A stretch of 64,000 nt of DNA from Ophiobolus disseminans (Eukaryota > Ascomycota > Dothideomycetes > Pleosporales > Phaeosphaeriaceae). Positions 1 through 10,535 of this stretch are shown here, one piece after another. The stretch spans positions 1,315,065-1,379,064 of the forward strand of contig MU006216.1 in NCBI GenBank assembly GCA_010093685.1. The letters run 5' to 3'. Every line of letters begins with the position of its first letter. Position 1 is the stretch's first letter. Under the pieces are notes generated by a model. It was not told the origin of the DNA. It ran no database searches and saw only the letters and a list, made by a program, of their open reading frames with translations. A program made the position numbers and the translations under genes.

Positions 1-625
1 GGGCAGGCGGCCGGTTGCCCCTGGCCGACGCCATCGTGTGCATGGGCTCGAGTTTCGCGTGTGCCGTCGTGGCTAGCCCGTTTGAACGACGCCCAAGCCT
101 GAGCCATGGCCGTCCCTTGCGCGACCCACGAGCGTGGACGGACCCTCCCAGCGGCCGGCACACTCCCTCTCGCTCACGCTGCGCTGTCTCTCCCCAGCTG
201 CGTCTCCAGAGTGCCCGAACAGCCTCACCTGACGCCGCTACCGCCCATTGCACACTGCTGAGCTGTGCTGCTGCCTCTCATTATCGATACACCGCTCCTC
301 CCCTTCACCCACACGCCCTCCTCTTTGACAGAGGCTCCTACCTGCACCGCTTTACTAGACACCGTCGCGCATACACCTACTGGCTTCGATTCGAGTATGT
401 GGCCGCGCTCCATCACTCACAACCGCAACACTGACACGGACTTCGCACTCAGTTCACTAGCACACGGAGTATAGGCGCCATCACGCCCACACGACTCTCA
501 CACATCTTATACCATCCCCGTCATGCGAAGTCACAAGGCTACATAGACGGTCGCTGTTTGCTCGCTCGCTATTTCGCGTCTTCCCTCGCCCACCACTACC
601 GGTTAACTTCTTCACCACACTTACC
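1..625. other. 5' flank and leader of the Kelch-like gene
   Basis: No convincing gene is seen. The sequence is C/T-rich with many CAC and CTC runs, as is usual for fungal promoters and leaders. The reading frame open at 15-434 looks like low-complexity chance coding. A 7-codon upstream ORF (ATG at 523, stop ending 546) lies about 80 nt before the ATG at 626. Confidence 0.5.
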
Positions 626-3073
626 ATGGGCTACTCCGAGCCCAAGTATCCGCTGAACGGCCATTGTTCTGTCGTACACGATGGCACACTCTACGTCTAC
701 TCGTCCGCTGGATTCCAGTCGCTGAAGCTCCAGGAGGGGGCCGAATGGCAGGCAATGCCCATGGACATATCGCTCACAGGCGCTTCCTGTGTCAACGCGG
801 GTGCGTCCGGGAAGATGTACGTTGTCGGAGGAGCAGCGAACGCAACCGGCGCGGCATGGAACTACCCCGGATTGATGCACTACACGTTCGCAAACAAGAA
901 GTGGGATTGGCAGCGGTCGCAGAGCTGGAACACACAGAACCGCCAAAGCCACGCCGCCGTATACCTGGAGCAGTCGAAGAAGCTGCTGGTATACTCTGGA
1001 TCCCAGAAAACGGGAGACATTGGACCCTCCTCGGAAACATTTCTCATCTCGACCGTAGAACCATACAACGTCCAGAGCATGCCCTCAGCTGGCGCACCAC
1101 CGTCTGTGAGGCCAATGCTCATGTCCATGGACAAAGACTCTGCCTTGCTCGTAGGAGGAGGTGCTGCGAACACAGCGATCTGGAAGTTCAGCGAAGCGGC
1201 AGGTTGGCAGGACATGGGCGTCGCTCTCCAAGCGCCTATCGTGAATCCCGAAGCCGTTCAATGCACCGTAGTTTCCGGAAAGGGAAAGAGCAGGGTCTTG
1301 GAGAAGTTCGACATGAGCGTCGCGCCGAACAAGGTTGACCGCATCCTGCTAGTAAAGGAAGATGGTTCCCCAGCCGCTGCCGGTGCGACGCCTGGAAAGA
1401 CGAAGCGGGTGACAGTAGAAGAATGGCCCACCTACAACGCGACCTACGCTCCGACCTCTGCCCGATCAGGTTACTCGCTTGCACAGGGAACGGACGGCCT
1501 CACTGTCGCTAGTGGTGGCAACCAGACTGATCCCATCGCTCTGTTCAATGCAAAGGAGAACTCATGGGTCAATGCGACGGCATTGTTTGCTGGACAGCAG
1601 GTCATCTCAAACTCGGAATCCTCGTCCACCATATCCTCCCAGACACGCCCCACGGCCACCCCGATCTCTTCTACCATTCCTAGCTCGACACCTACCGCGG
1701 ACGTAGTAGCACCTCCGGCCGCTGCACCCAGCAACAAAGGCAAGATGCTGACAGTTCTTGGAGCCACACTTGGAACTATCTTCGGCATCGCTGCAATCTT
1801 AATCATGATCTTGCTGTTCTTGAAGTACAGGAAGAACAAGAGCAAGCAGAGCCAAGGCTACGTGGAGAAGGATCGCATGAGCTTTGCTGACCGTGGAGCC
1901 GATTTCATGAAGGAGGCCGGCGGATCAGTTGTAGCTCATCACTACGGCGCAGGCAACGACTCAACCACGTCGCTGGCCATCATCCAAGGTCGGGGAGCGA
2001 CCGGCCACAAGAAGAACATGGCAAGCGATGCCAGCCAGGCGGGTCTGGTCAAGAAGACTAGTCCGTTGGGCTACTCCGACCCAGTAGAGCTTTCGAAGTT
2101 TGACCTGAAGCCGGAGCCCATCCCTGAAGGAATGGTACGACAAAACTCTAACCGTGCACCTGCTGTGGCCAAAGCAAATCCTCGAGCGCGTAGCTCTGGA
2201 TGGAGCCGATACTTCGCCAACAATGAGCCAACGAATCTGGCTAACCAACCTGATCGGTCCACGTATGCATCCGACCGGACGAGCACTGGCAGCCGATCGA
2301 ACTACACCAACTCGCGCATGTACAATCAGCGACGATCACAACAAATAGCGCCCCTCGAGATTCCCAAATTTGACGGACAGCGTCTGAGCCGCGTTGCAAG
2401 TGGTAGCCCCACACTAGGAAGCTCGATCGTAACCTTGCCGCACCAAGTGCAGCCTATGCAGGCTGAAATGGGCCGTGCAAACTCCACCGGCAGCTCAAGG
2501 TCAGGGGTGAGCCACATGGATGACTACGCTCGTCAGCCGGCTGAGAACTGGACTCCTGTGGGTAATGAGAACCGGGCGAGCAGCACGTACACTGGAAGCA
2601 TGGTCTTTGACACAAACGGCAACAAGCACGATGGCACAAGCTCGTACTACCCAGACGCCAACGACTCTTTCTACCCTAAGAGCAACTTCAGCTCATTCTA
2701 CCCCGGTCAAGGAGATTCACCCAGGATTCCTGACATGCGGGACAGCACACATACCATGTTCCCTTCAGGGAATGCAGCTTCTGCGCCGCTAAACGACATG
2801 CCCAAGAGCAAGTTCAGCTCCATGTACCCTACACCACCACCTCTTGGTCTCCCACAAGACCGTGCCAGCACCGTCACCGTCTTCCCCGGACCGAACGCGC
2901 CTAAGGCTGGGTTGGACACATTTTCCAATGACCACCCCAGCTCTTTCTACCCTCCGCCACGCGTTGGTCACGATAGCACCGTGACAATGTTCCCTGGACC
3001 TGGTGGAGCACCCGACAAATCCAAGAACGGACAGTCCGACATGAGCTGGCTAAATCTAGGGTCGACCCGCTAA
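626..3073 (+). CDS. Kelch-like single-pass membrane protein, 815 aa
   Basis: Intronless. The N-terminal ~350 residues carry spaced Kelch-like blades (for example YVVGGAANATG, ALLVGGGAAN and LTVASGGNQT), which suggests a beta-propeller. A Ser/Thr/Pro-rich linker follows. A single hydrophobic segment at about residues 374-398 (LGTIFGIAAILIMILLFLKY) is followed at once by basic residues, so the propeller is probably outside and the ~415-residue tail cytoplasmic. The tail is disordered (Ser, Asn, Pro rich) and ends in a three-fold repeat of a YP...FPG motif. No clear signal peptide is visible at this start, so either an upstream exon is missing or the protein uses the internal segment as a signal anchor. 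Similar architectures occur in filamentous fungi as uncharacterised Kelch proteins. The function is unknown; a cell-surface sensor or adhesion role is only inference. Confidence 0.8.
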   Translation: MGYSEPKYPLNGHCSVVHDGTLYVYSSAGFQSLKLQEGAEWQAMPMDISLTGASCVNAGASGKMYVVGGAANATGAAWNYPGLMHYTFANKKWDWQRSQSWNTQNRQSHAAVYLEQSKKLLVYSGSQKTGDIGPSSETFLISTVEPYNVQSMPSAGAPPSVRPMLMSMDKDSALLVGGGAANTAIWKFSEAAGWQDMGVALQAPIVNPEAVQCTVVSGKGKSRVLEKFDMSVAPNKVDRILLVKEDGSPAAAGATPGKTKRVTVEEWPTYNATYAPTSARSGYSLAQGTDGLTVASGGNQTDPIALFNAKENSWVNATALFAGQQVISNSESSSTISSQTRPTATPISSTIPSSTPTADVVAPPAAAPSNKGKMLTVLGATLGTIFGIAAILIMILLFLKYRKNKSKQSQGYVEKDRMSFADRGADFMKEAGGSVVAHHYGAGNDSTTSLAIIQGRGATGHKKNMASDASQAGLVKKTSPLGYSDPVELSKFDLKPEPIPEGMVRQNSNRAPAVAKANPRARSSGWSRYFANNEPTNLANQPDRSTYASDRTSTGSRSNYTNSRMYNQRRSQQIAPLEIPKFDGQRLSRVASGSPTLGSSIVTLPHQVQPMQAEMGRANSTGSSRSGVSHMDDYARQPAENWTPVGNENRASSTYTGSMVFDTNGNKHDGTSSYYPDANDSFYPKSNFSSFYPGQGDSPRIPDMRDSTHTMFPSGNAASAPLNDMPKSKFSSMYPTPPPLGLPQDRASTVTVFPGPNAPKAGLDTFSNDHPSSFYPPPRVGHDSTVTMFPGPGGAPDKSKNGQSDMSWLNLGSTR

Positions 3074-4257
3074 TGAACTTGGGACGTCTTTGATAGTCCT
3101 CCAAACGTACACATGCGCACCGGGTTCTGCGCATGCCGCGTCCTCACTCCGCACCTCTCATACGACTCTGAAAAGTGGCATTTCCCAGCGACGGATCTCC
3201 TATCATCTGTACAACCAGCTCTTGTCTTCTAGAGCATTGCATTCTGAGCGCAGGGCGTCTGCATTTAGCCAACTGCTTTTTTCGTCTTTGTCAAACTACT
3301 ATCCATATCCAACTACGCTGAAGCGTATAGCTTCGCGACCAGTCGCTGCCAGATACCCGACGTCTGCTGCCGCGGCTCCCTCACCCCCGCTGTCGGCGTC
3401 AACTCACACCATCCCCACACAAGCTCCAGTGTATATATCGAACTCTTTTCCTGTCTTTCCTTTACTCTCTCTTATTCTGTTCGATTCTTTTTATGGAATG
3501 TAGCATCATGTCTTCTCTATGTAGCCTGCATCCACATTTTCCTTGTTAAACATCTTCTGTCTTTCGTGGCGCCGGAAGACGGAGTGAGTTTTTGTATGTA
3601 GCTGTGCTGGTGTGGCTGTGCCGTGTCGATATCGACGCAGATGGACGTAATATCGTAATGAAGAAAGTTAAAGTGCAAAACCTTCGGATCATGATATCTC
3701 AGGGCTGCTTGCTCGTTCCCATGTGATGCTCCCATGGCCGTAGCTACCCCCTACTGTTACCACCCCCAAAAGAAATGACCTTCTCGTAACGGCCCAAGCC
3801 ATTGAAACACAATTCTTGACAGTGCATTAACAAATCAATTATCAAACTCGTGCAATATGTTCCAACAAGTCGAATAATGGAGATGGTGGGGAGGAGCGCT
3901 TGTGCTTGGGTCGAGCGTCAAGTGGTAGCTCTCTTTCCAATCGCTGCTTCCTGCACACCACAACTCCACTTTAGGGCCCCTCCAATGCACAGCGTCACGA
4001 TTGCGGGCATGGGTTCCATAGTTTCGTTCGGTACTGTAGGCACCCACACAGTGTGGCTTGAGGCTGTGTCCTGATTAGATTTGCCGACCTCTGCAACCTC
4101 TGCCACAACGATCTACAAGCCTCAGGCGCGTATTCGGGCTTAAGCATCACAGCCCACAGCGAACGCATATAAATGTCGGGCATACCTCGACCCAGCTCCA
4201 GGATGGGCGTGTTACTACCAACGTCACTCAATTACTGTGGGGCTCGCTGACATCTTT
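3074..4257. other. Intergenic region, Kelch gene to HET gene
   Basis: About 1.2 kb with no supported gene. It should hold the 3' end of the Kelch transcript and the HET promoter. Short reading frames at 3090-3503 and 3850-4074 have no recognisable domain. Confidence 0.4.
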
Positions 4258-7089
4258 ATGCCGTCCTCGAAGGGCAGGCGTGCTCGCCGCCGACAGGCGC
4301 AACCGGAAAGCAGTTGTCAAACTTCCGAAGAGCTTTACGTGTATTCTCGTCTACCAGACAAGCACTCGATTCGTGTTCTGGAGCTACTATCATCAGCTGA
4401 TGGAGAAATCGAGTGTTTGCTCCAGACTGTGAACCTTGCCGACGAGCCTACCTTTGATGCGCTGTCTTACTGCTGGTCGAATCCCGTCACCATCCGAGAG
4501 AGTCCCATACCACACGATAGAGAAGAAAGAATAGAGGCTATACAGTCGCTCCTTTCCTTACACAGCATACCAACAGCGACTCATCCTAATACTGTCAACA
4601 TTGACCCTGGAGCGGCATCCTTTCTTGGTGTACACAACGCTCTTCCCTTTATCGATCGCGAGCACGGTCGGGATCGTTGTAAACGCATCGTATGCGATGG
4701 GAAAACTCTTGAGGTGACGGAAACCCTCTTCTCGGCTCTCTTACAGCTTCGACGTATTATCATGAGCAAGAGTGAGGCCGAAATAAAGGGAAGCGTTTAC
4801 CTGGAAACACTGCCGGTGTCACGGTCCAAACATCTATGGATAGATCAAATTTGTATTAACCAAGAGGATTTGGATGAGAGGAGTGGCCAAATACCGCTGA
4901 TGAACAAGATATTTGCGTCCGCGCAATACGTCTTCGCTTGGATTGGCGACCTCGACACACTTGGATCCGCTGGATTTCGCGAAATCTTGGCCCGTGGATG
5001 CTGCTCGACACATCAGGATCAGCAAAATACTAGGATGTCTCTTGAGAGTATGGGAAACGCACGCAAGGAGCTCTATGCACTCGCTGCTCTTTTTTCGAGG
5101 CAGTGGTTCCGCAGGGCTTGGGTGTGTCAAGAGGCTATCTTCGCTCGCCGCCTATACTTCTGGTCAGGACCGCTATTCATGGACTGGTGGATAATGCTTA
5201 CTGCCCTGGAGACCATCGACGACGTGGACATTAGCAAGATGGCGAAATTCATGGGAAGCCTTGTCAGACGAGAGCCAACGGCGCAATTGAGCAAGAAGCT
5301 AGCGCGCATGCAGAACAAAACCGACGAGCATGAGCAATTTACCGCCACGGTGACAGATGAGGAACTTTGGAATCAGGTCAACGGAGCCATCTCCTTCATG
5401 AAAGGAGTGGTCCAGGTGAAGAAGCATCTTGGCTTGCAGTGCTTCGACACTAGCATTGTGGTCAAACCACAACGGCTTGGTCAAGGCATCGATGAAGAGT
5501 TTTCTTCCTTAGTCACAGGCTTCGCTTTTGTACCTCCAGACGAAACACTAGCCAACGGGCTATATCTATGGGATCGAGTGACCAAAGAGACTGAGCACCA
5601 AGACTCCACAACGCTTATATCCCATACATGGGACCAACTCTCAGAACCTTTTGCTCAAGAGCCACGCGACCCTAATCAAGGACTCTTTAGGGTGAATGCC
5701 TCGTTCCACAATCATAACCTCCAGCCGCTGAAAACATCAGCTCCCGTATCTATTTCGCTCTTCTCTTTGATAACCCGCTTTAGAGACGTCGGAGCATCTG
5801 ATCCTCGAGATAAGATCTTTGCATTCCTACATCTAGCTACTGAAACTCCAGGCCTAACGCCCAACTATCGCGCCAGAGTACAGACGGTCTTCAAAGGTGC
5901 AGCCAGACTACTTTTGGATCAGCACAACCTCACGGTTCTTTCGCATGTCCAAGACCTTGCTGATACGAAGGTACCAGACCTACCTAGCTACGTTCCGGAC
6001 TTCAGCGTACCACTTGGACACACGCCCTTTGTAGCTCAAGATGGATCGAGTCCCTACTCTGCAGGTGGTAAACTTGGTGCGCAGCCAAACTTCCAATTCA
6101 CTGCCATCGATGACAAGAACAATATCACCTTGAACGTTATGCTTACCTTTGGTTACTTTGTCGACACCATCACAGACGTCGCCGAGACCAAAGGATGCTA
6201 CTTCACACGCACCGCAAGCTTAGCGCTCAAGACACCAAAGATATATGCAAAGACTCCTGGCATGAACTACGTGCACAAATCCCACATCATCCTCCGCCTC
6301 GCCACAGAGCCTGGCACTCCACGCGCAGAAGCCCTCTGGCGCACCCTCACTGGAGACTACAACTCAGATACCTACCCAGCCCCCGTCGCCACCGGCTTCG
6401 GCTTCTCAGACTGGGTCTCAGTCCACACGCACCACGCCATCCACCTTGACTCCATGATTACTGACCACTTCGCCGCCGCTGCACCCACGCCTGCAATGCA
6501 AACCCTGCAGGCGAACCAGAAGCGCAAAACGGACATGTACATCAAACTCCACGCCGACGACCCGGGCGGATATCTCTGCCCCGATTGCGCGCAGGCTATG
6601 TGGGATGACAAACTCGTCTCCTTTGATCCATCGTATGCTAAACTCCTCGACGACATGAACTTCGTCCCGCAATGGAATCCAGTGCGCTACATGCCCGATT
6701 CGCAACGCATCAAGGCACTAGCGAAATGCGCGCGTACTGCGCCGCCGCATCACCGCCAGCCTGATGCTGGCGACGCTTCGAGTTGTCCGATACTCTCGGT
6801 CGCTGAGCATGGACGTATGGCGGCGTTTGAGAAGCGTATGCGGGAGGTGAAGACCGGGAGGCGAATGTTTTGTACCAAAGGGAATTTGTTGGGTATGGGA
6901 CCAAAGTCTGTGAGGGAAGGGGATGAAGTGTGGGTTGTGATGGGTGCGAAAGTACCGTTTGTGCTGAGGCCGGCGAGTGGGCTGCCGCCGAGGACGTATA
7001 GGCTTGTTGGCGAGGCGTTTGTGTTGGGGTATATGAATGGGGAAGTGTTGGAGGAGAAGAGAAAGCTGCAGGGATTAGGGCTGGTATAG
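4258..7089 (+). CDS. HET-domain (heterokaryon incompatibility) protein, 943 aa
   Basis: The open frame could begin at a GTG at 4237, but the first in-frame ATG is at 4258 and is preferred. The three HET (PF06985) blocks are present: FDALSYCW at about residue 66, LWIDQICINQ at about 193 and RRAWVCQEAI at about 285. A further RDKIFAFLHL stretch, typical of the region after the domain, is near 515. The C-terminal half has a CPDC pair near 773 and no other recognised domain. Proteins of this family trigger cell death when incompatible hyphae fuse, and many paralogues exist per genome. The partner and allelic specificity cannot be read from the sequence. It has no intron and lies convergent with OLA1. 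Confidence 0.93.
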   Translation: MPSSKGRRARRRQAQPESSCQTSEELYVYSRLPDKHSIRVLELLSSADGEIECLLQTVNLADEPTFDALSYCWSNPVTIRESPIPHDREERIEAIQSLLSLHSIPTATHPNTVNIDPGAASFLGVHNALPFIDREHGRDRCKRIVCDGKTLEVTETLFSALLQLRRIIMSKSEAEIKGSVYLETLPVSRSKHLWIDQICINQEDLDERSGQIPLMNKIFASAQYVFAWIGDLDTLGSAGFREILARGCCSTHQDQQNTRMSLESMGNARKELYALAALFSRQWFRRAWVCQEAIFARRLYFWSGPLFMDWWIMLTALETIDDVDISKMAKFMGSLVRREPTAQLSKKLARMQNKTDEHEQFTATVTDEELWNQVNGAISFMKGVVQVKKHLGLQCFDTSIVVKPQRLGQGIDEEFSSLVTGFAFVPPDETLANGLYLWDRVTKETEHQDSTTLISHTWDQLSEPFAQEPRDPNQGLFRVNASFHNHNLQPLKTSAPVSISLFSLITRFRDVGASDPRDKIFAFLHLATETPGLTPNYRARVQTVFKGAARLLLDQHNLTVLSHVQDLADTKVPDLPSYVPDFSVPLGHTPFVAQDGSSPYSAGGKLGAQPNFQFTAIDDKNNITLNVMLTFGYFVDTITDVAETKGCYFTRTASLALKTPKIYAKTPGMNYVHKSHIILRLATEPGTPRAEALWRTLTGDYNSDTYPAPVATGFGFSDWVSVHTHHAIHLDSMITDHFAAAAPTPAMQTLQANQKRKTDMYIKLHADDPGGYLCPDCAQAMWDDKLVSFDPSYAKLLDDMNFVPQWNPVRYMPDSQRIKALAKCARTAPPHHRQPDAGDASSCPILSVAEHGRMAAFEKRMREVKTGRRMFCTKGNLLGMGPKSVREGDEVWVVMGAKVPFVLRPASGLPPRTYRLVGEAFVLGYMNGEVLEEKRKLQGLGLV

Positions 7090-7406
7090 TATCGCGGAGA
7101 GCTGATGTCCTATACACTCTTCTAAGGAAATTTATTGGAGGCCGATTCGCGAGGTTCTACCAAGATAATCACAATAGGCAGAGAGCCTGCTTCATGACTA
7201 GCGAAAGGTGAAGCTTTGATATGGAGCGTGATGTTCATTCAGTCATATCGTAAAGTAGTTGCTGTCCATGGGTCGCATCTTTGCTCGCTCGTGTAGATCA
7301 GTCATCGCTCTGGGCTCTAGACCGCTATGGTAAACCTCCCACACATACACAGCGTCGGCTGCGGGTATGTGATGCTATGAAAAAGACCGGAAAGAGAGTC
7401 GACCGT
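7090..7406. other. Convergent intergenic region, HET / OLA1
   Basis: 317 bp shared by the two 3' ends. Nothing else is seen. Confidence 0.4.
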
Positions 7407-8887
7407 TTACGACTTGGCAGCACCAGCCTTGACGAGGATAATGTCACCGTCCTCGACAACGTAGTCCTTGCCCTTGGTCATGATCTTACCCTTCGCCTTG
7501 ACGGAAGCTTCGTCGCCTTCTTCCCTTAGTACGCTGTAGTTGTACACAACGACCTGGATGAATGTCTTCTCGAAGTCACCGTGAATGACACCGGCAGCTT
7601 GCGGTGCCTTGGTGCCATTCCGTAATGTCCATTGCCTGACCTCATCGGTACCAGTTGTGAAGAAGCTGCCAAGGTTGAGAGCCTTGCGCATGGTAATGAC
7701 GACCTTGGGAAGAATGGACTTGGCGCCGACGGTCTTCTGCTCCTCGGCAGACTCTGCGTCAGACATGGCAGCCAAGCGCTCCTCGTATGCGACAGAGATG
7801 GGGATGATCGGATCGCCGGTAGCATTCTCCTTGACCCACTGAGCGATCTTGGGTAGATGCTTGTTCTTCTGGCGGATGTAGTCCTTCTCGCTGAGGTTGA
7901 CCAAGAAGACGACAGGCTTAGCGGAGAGGAGGAAAAGGGGATTGATGACCTCGACCTAGCGAATGGTAAGCATGGATCCGCAGTACAATATGTGTGCAAA
8001 CAGTGGTATGTTTGGTGTGATAGTCAGAAATGGACGTCTTTTCAAAAAGCTCTGGCGTTACTAGAGCATCAAAGAGCTGGGATTAGAGAGCAATCGCTCT
8101 TTGTCATCTTTCGAGGAGGTGTTGGTGAGAGATGTGATGTGTACGTACCTCCTTTGGCGACCAGTCAGCTTTCCGGACATCTTTACCGTCCTTGAGCATG
8201 GCGAGAATCTTCTCCACAGTAGCTTGCTCCTCCTTGAGCTTCTTCATCTCCAGGCTCTGGCCACCTCTCCGTGTCTCCTTGACCAGCTTCTCGAGCGACT
8301 TCTCGACAAACTCGATATCCTTGAGACGCAGCTCCTCGGCGATGATGTCCAGGTCACGGAGCGGGTCGACATCGCCCTCAACGTGGATGATCTCGGCGTC
8401 GTCGAAGCAGCGGACGACTTGGAAGATGGCATCGACGGCGCGAATGTGCGACAAGAAGGCATTTCCCAGTCCAGCACCGGTCGAGGCACCGCGGGTGAGA
8501 CCGGCGATGTCGTAGACGGTCAAGTTGGCGGGTACCTGCGACTTAGGCTTGTAGTGATCTACCAGCCAGTCGAAGCGCTCATCGGGGACAATGACGCGCG
8601 CCTCCTCTGGGTCGATGGTGGCATATGGAAAGTTCTGCGCAAGTCAGTCGCATTCAATTGCAGGTTTTCCTGGGCACTTACGGCAGGGTTACCAAGCGAG
8701 CACTTGGTGATAGCCTGGAAAAGCGTCGATTTACCAACGTTGGCTAGGCCGACCTGGCAGCTACTGTTAATGTAAGAACGCGACGACAACGCAAAGCAGG
8801 GCTCTCACTCACGATGCCGCTCTTCAAGCTGTTGCCCGGCCGGCCGAGCAGGACCTTCTCTTCCTTGACTTGCTTTTTGGGAGGCAT
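7407..8887 (-). CDS. OLA1: Obg-like ATPase 1 (YchF-type P-loop NTPase), 393 aa
   Basis: Four exons by my reading: 8813-8887, 8682-8753, 8149-8634 and 7407-7955. The phases join cleanly to 393 residues, matching the usual ~394-396 for OLA1. The start MPPKKQVKEEKVLLGRPGN is typical. The P-loop is spelled across the first junction (GLANVGKST), followed by NFPYATIDP and the switch-region AGLTRGASTGAGLG. The C-terminal TGS domain is intact (QAAGVIHGDFEKTFIQ, then YVVEDGDIILVK). OLA1 is a cytosolic, ribosome-associated ATPase involved in translation and stress responses. The third intron (7956-8148, 193 nt) is longer than its neighbours. Confidence 0.96.
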
Positions 8888-9507
8888 CTTTTTCTTCTTG
8901 GCCGACGCGTAGGTGCGTGCTGGTGTGAAGGTGATGCAGAGTTTTCGCAAAAAGGTCGGAGAAGAGAAGAAGCAGGCAGTGCTTGCTGCTGGGCGTGAAA
9001 AAGTGGGTATCAACGAAGAGAAGGAAAAAGTGAGGGAGGTGGTGGGGGGCGTGATGTAGTGAGGGGCCCAAGAGATGACTTTGCAGCCAGCTCTCCGGGT
9101 TGCCTGGAGCGTTTGGTTGGGTCAGGGAATGTGGTGGGCAGAATTGGCTGCAGCACCACCAACCGAAAGAATTCTGCAGCCTGAGCTCCCCGTCAGTGCG
9201 CCCTATGCCGCTTGCCGAGAGAGGCAAGGGCGAACGGGCATGGGTGCACGCGCCGAGACTCCAGATCGCCGAGCCGTGAACGATGTCGTCGTCAACCTTG
9301 GAACCTAACCCCATCTCTACCTCCACGCCATATCCTTCCTGAAGTCTCCCTCAAAGGGCTGGTCCCGCTCCCACTCTCCCCCTGTATCCTCAATTTCTCC
9401 CACTTGACCACACCAAACCCTCAACTTAAAAGGACCCTGCTCGGCGTGACGCGAATCCTCCCAGTACCTAGCCGGAGTGCTTGACCTACCCCACAGTACT
9501 GCGCGTC
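8888..9507. promoter_or_regulatory. Divergent promoter region, OLA1 / PPPDE gene
   Basis: 620 bp between two divergent start codons. It should contain both promoters and leaders. No specific binding site is claimed. Confidence 0.4.
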
Positions 9508-10363
9508 ATGTCCTCGACTACTCGCCCAAAGCCCTCGCGCAAAACCTCGGGATCACATCGAAATACCATGTCACTCTCAAGAACTGAAGTCACTATACAC
9601 ATATACGACCTTCTGCCTCCCGGCAAGGTCTCAACGGTACTATGGGCAATTGGCAGCTCACTCCTACATTCAGGTGTTGTTATTGGCGACCGAGAATATG
9701 CATATGGTGGCCATGAGCATCGGAACGTGACTGGCGTATACTGGACAAAGCCCCGCTTAGAACCACCAGGCGGTACCTTCAAGACCGCGGTCCTACATGG
9801 CTTTTCCTTCCGACCTCAAGAAGAGATGGACGCCATAATACACGAGGTATGCAATATTCCAGAGAACTGTAAAGCAAGACTAACAAGCCCAGGCAACCGT
9901 CGAATTCCAAGGCACTTCCTACAACCTCCTCACAAAGAACTGCAACCACTTCACCTCCTACCTCTGCGAAAAGCTCACGGGCCGTGCCGCCCCCGGCTGG
10001 CTCAACCGCGCCGCTAGCATAGGCGTAGCTCTCCCATGCGTTGTACCACGGGAATGGATCGACCCACCGGATTATGATACTGCGGATGGAGAGCTCCTTG
10101 ACGAGGACTTCGATGACGAAAGAGCGTCTATGCTGCAACACGACCGACAACGCCGGCAGTTCGAAGCGACAGAGGAAGAAGACTGGGAGGATGAGGGCCC
10201 TTCTGGTAACAGTAGTCGCAGTGAGCAAAGAGGCCCAGGAGGGGGTCTTAGGTATTCAGCCAGCCAGAACGTGCCCCGGCTGGTCAGCTTCAAGGACACC
10301 GACAGCTCTGGTCGTGCGATGCCGGCGGCGGAACGGGCGCCACTCCCAAAGAATCTAACTTGA
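9508..10363 (+). CDS. PPPDE/DeSI-type thiol (deSUMO/deubiquitin) peptidase, 269 aa
   Basis: Exons 9508-9846 and 9893-10363 flank a 46-nt intron (GTATGC...CCCAG). A TTG upstream at 9481 is in frame, but ATG 9508 is chosen; ATG 9568 is an alternative that removes a basic, disordered leader. The domain runs from about residue 27 (EVTIHIYDL) to about 150. The expected catalytic His is in SSLLHSGVVIG (residue 54) and the nucleophilic Cys in LLTKNCNHFT (residue 130). These match the DeSI/PPPDE fold, in which the enzymes remove SUMO or ubiquitin. The C-terminal ~100 residues are acidic, low-complexity and probably disordered. The real substrate is unknown. Confidence 0.92.
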
Positions 10364-10535
10364 CTGTTGAGACGTTGTCGTCGTTGCTTGATCATTGTAC
10401 ATATTTCCATCTCTCTGCCACCATGTTCCTAGATACCCAAGCGCCTGAAATGCCATATTGTACACTCTATCAGAACGTCTCTCTTGCGTGATGTACCATA
10501 ACCCTCCATCACAAAGCCACCCACAACCGCACCCT

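Noticed and set aside
15..434. Plus-strand open frame of 139 codons
   Set aside because: Low-complexity Ser/Pro/Arg/His composition in a C/T-rich leader, with no domain; it looks like chance coding.
8101..8775. Long plus-strand frame across the OLA1 gene
   Set aside because: Exact antisense of an OLA1 exon; the minus strand encodes a complete, conserved GTPase.
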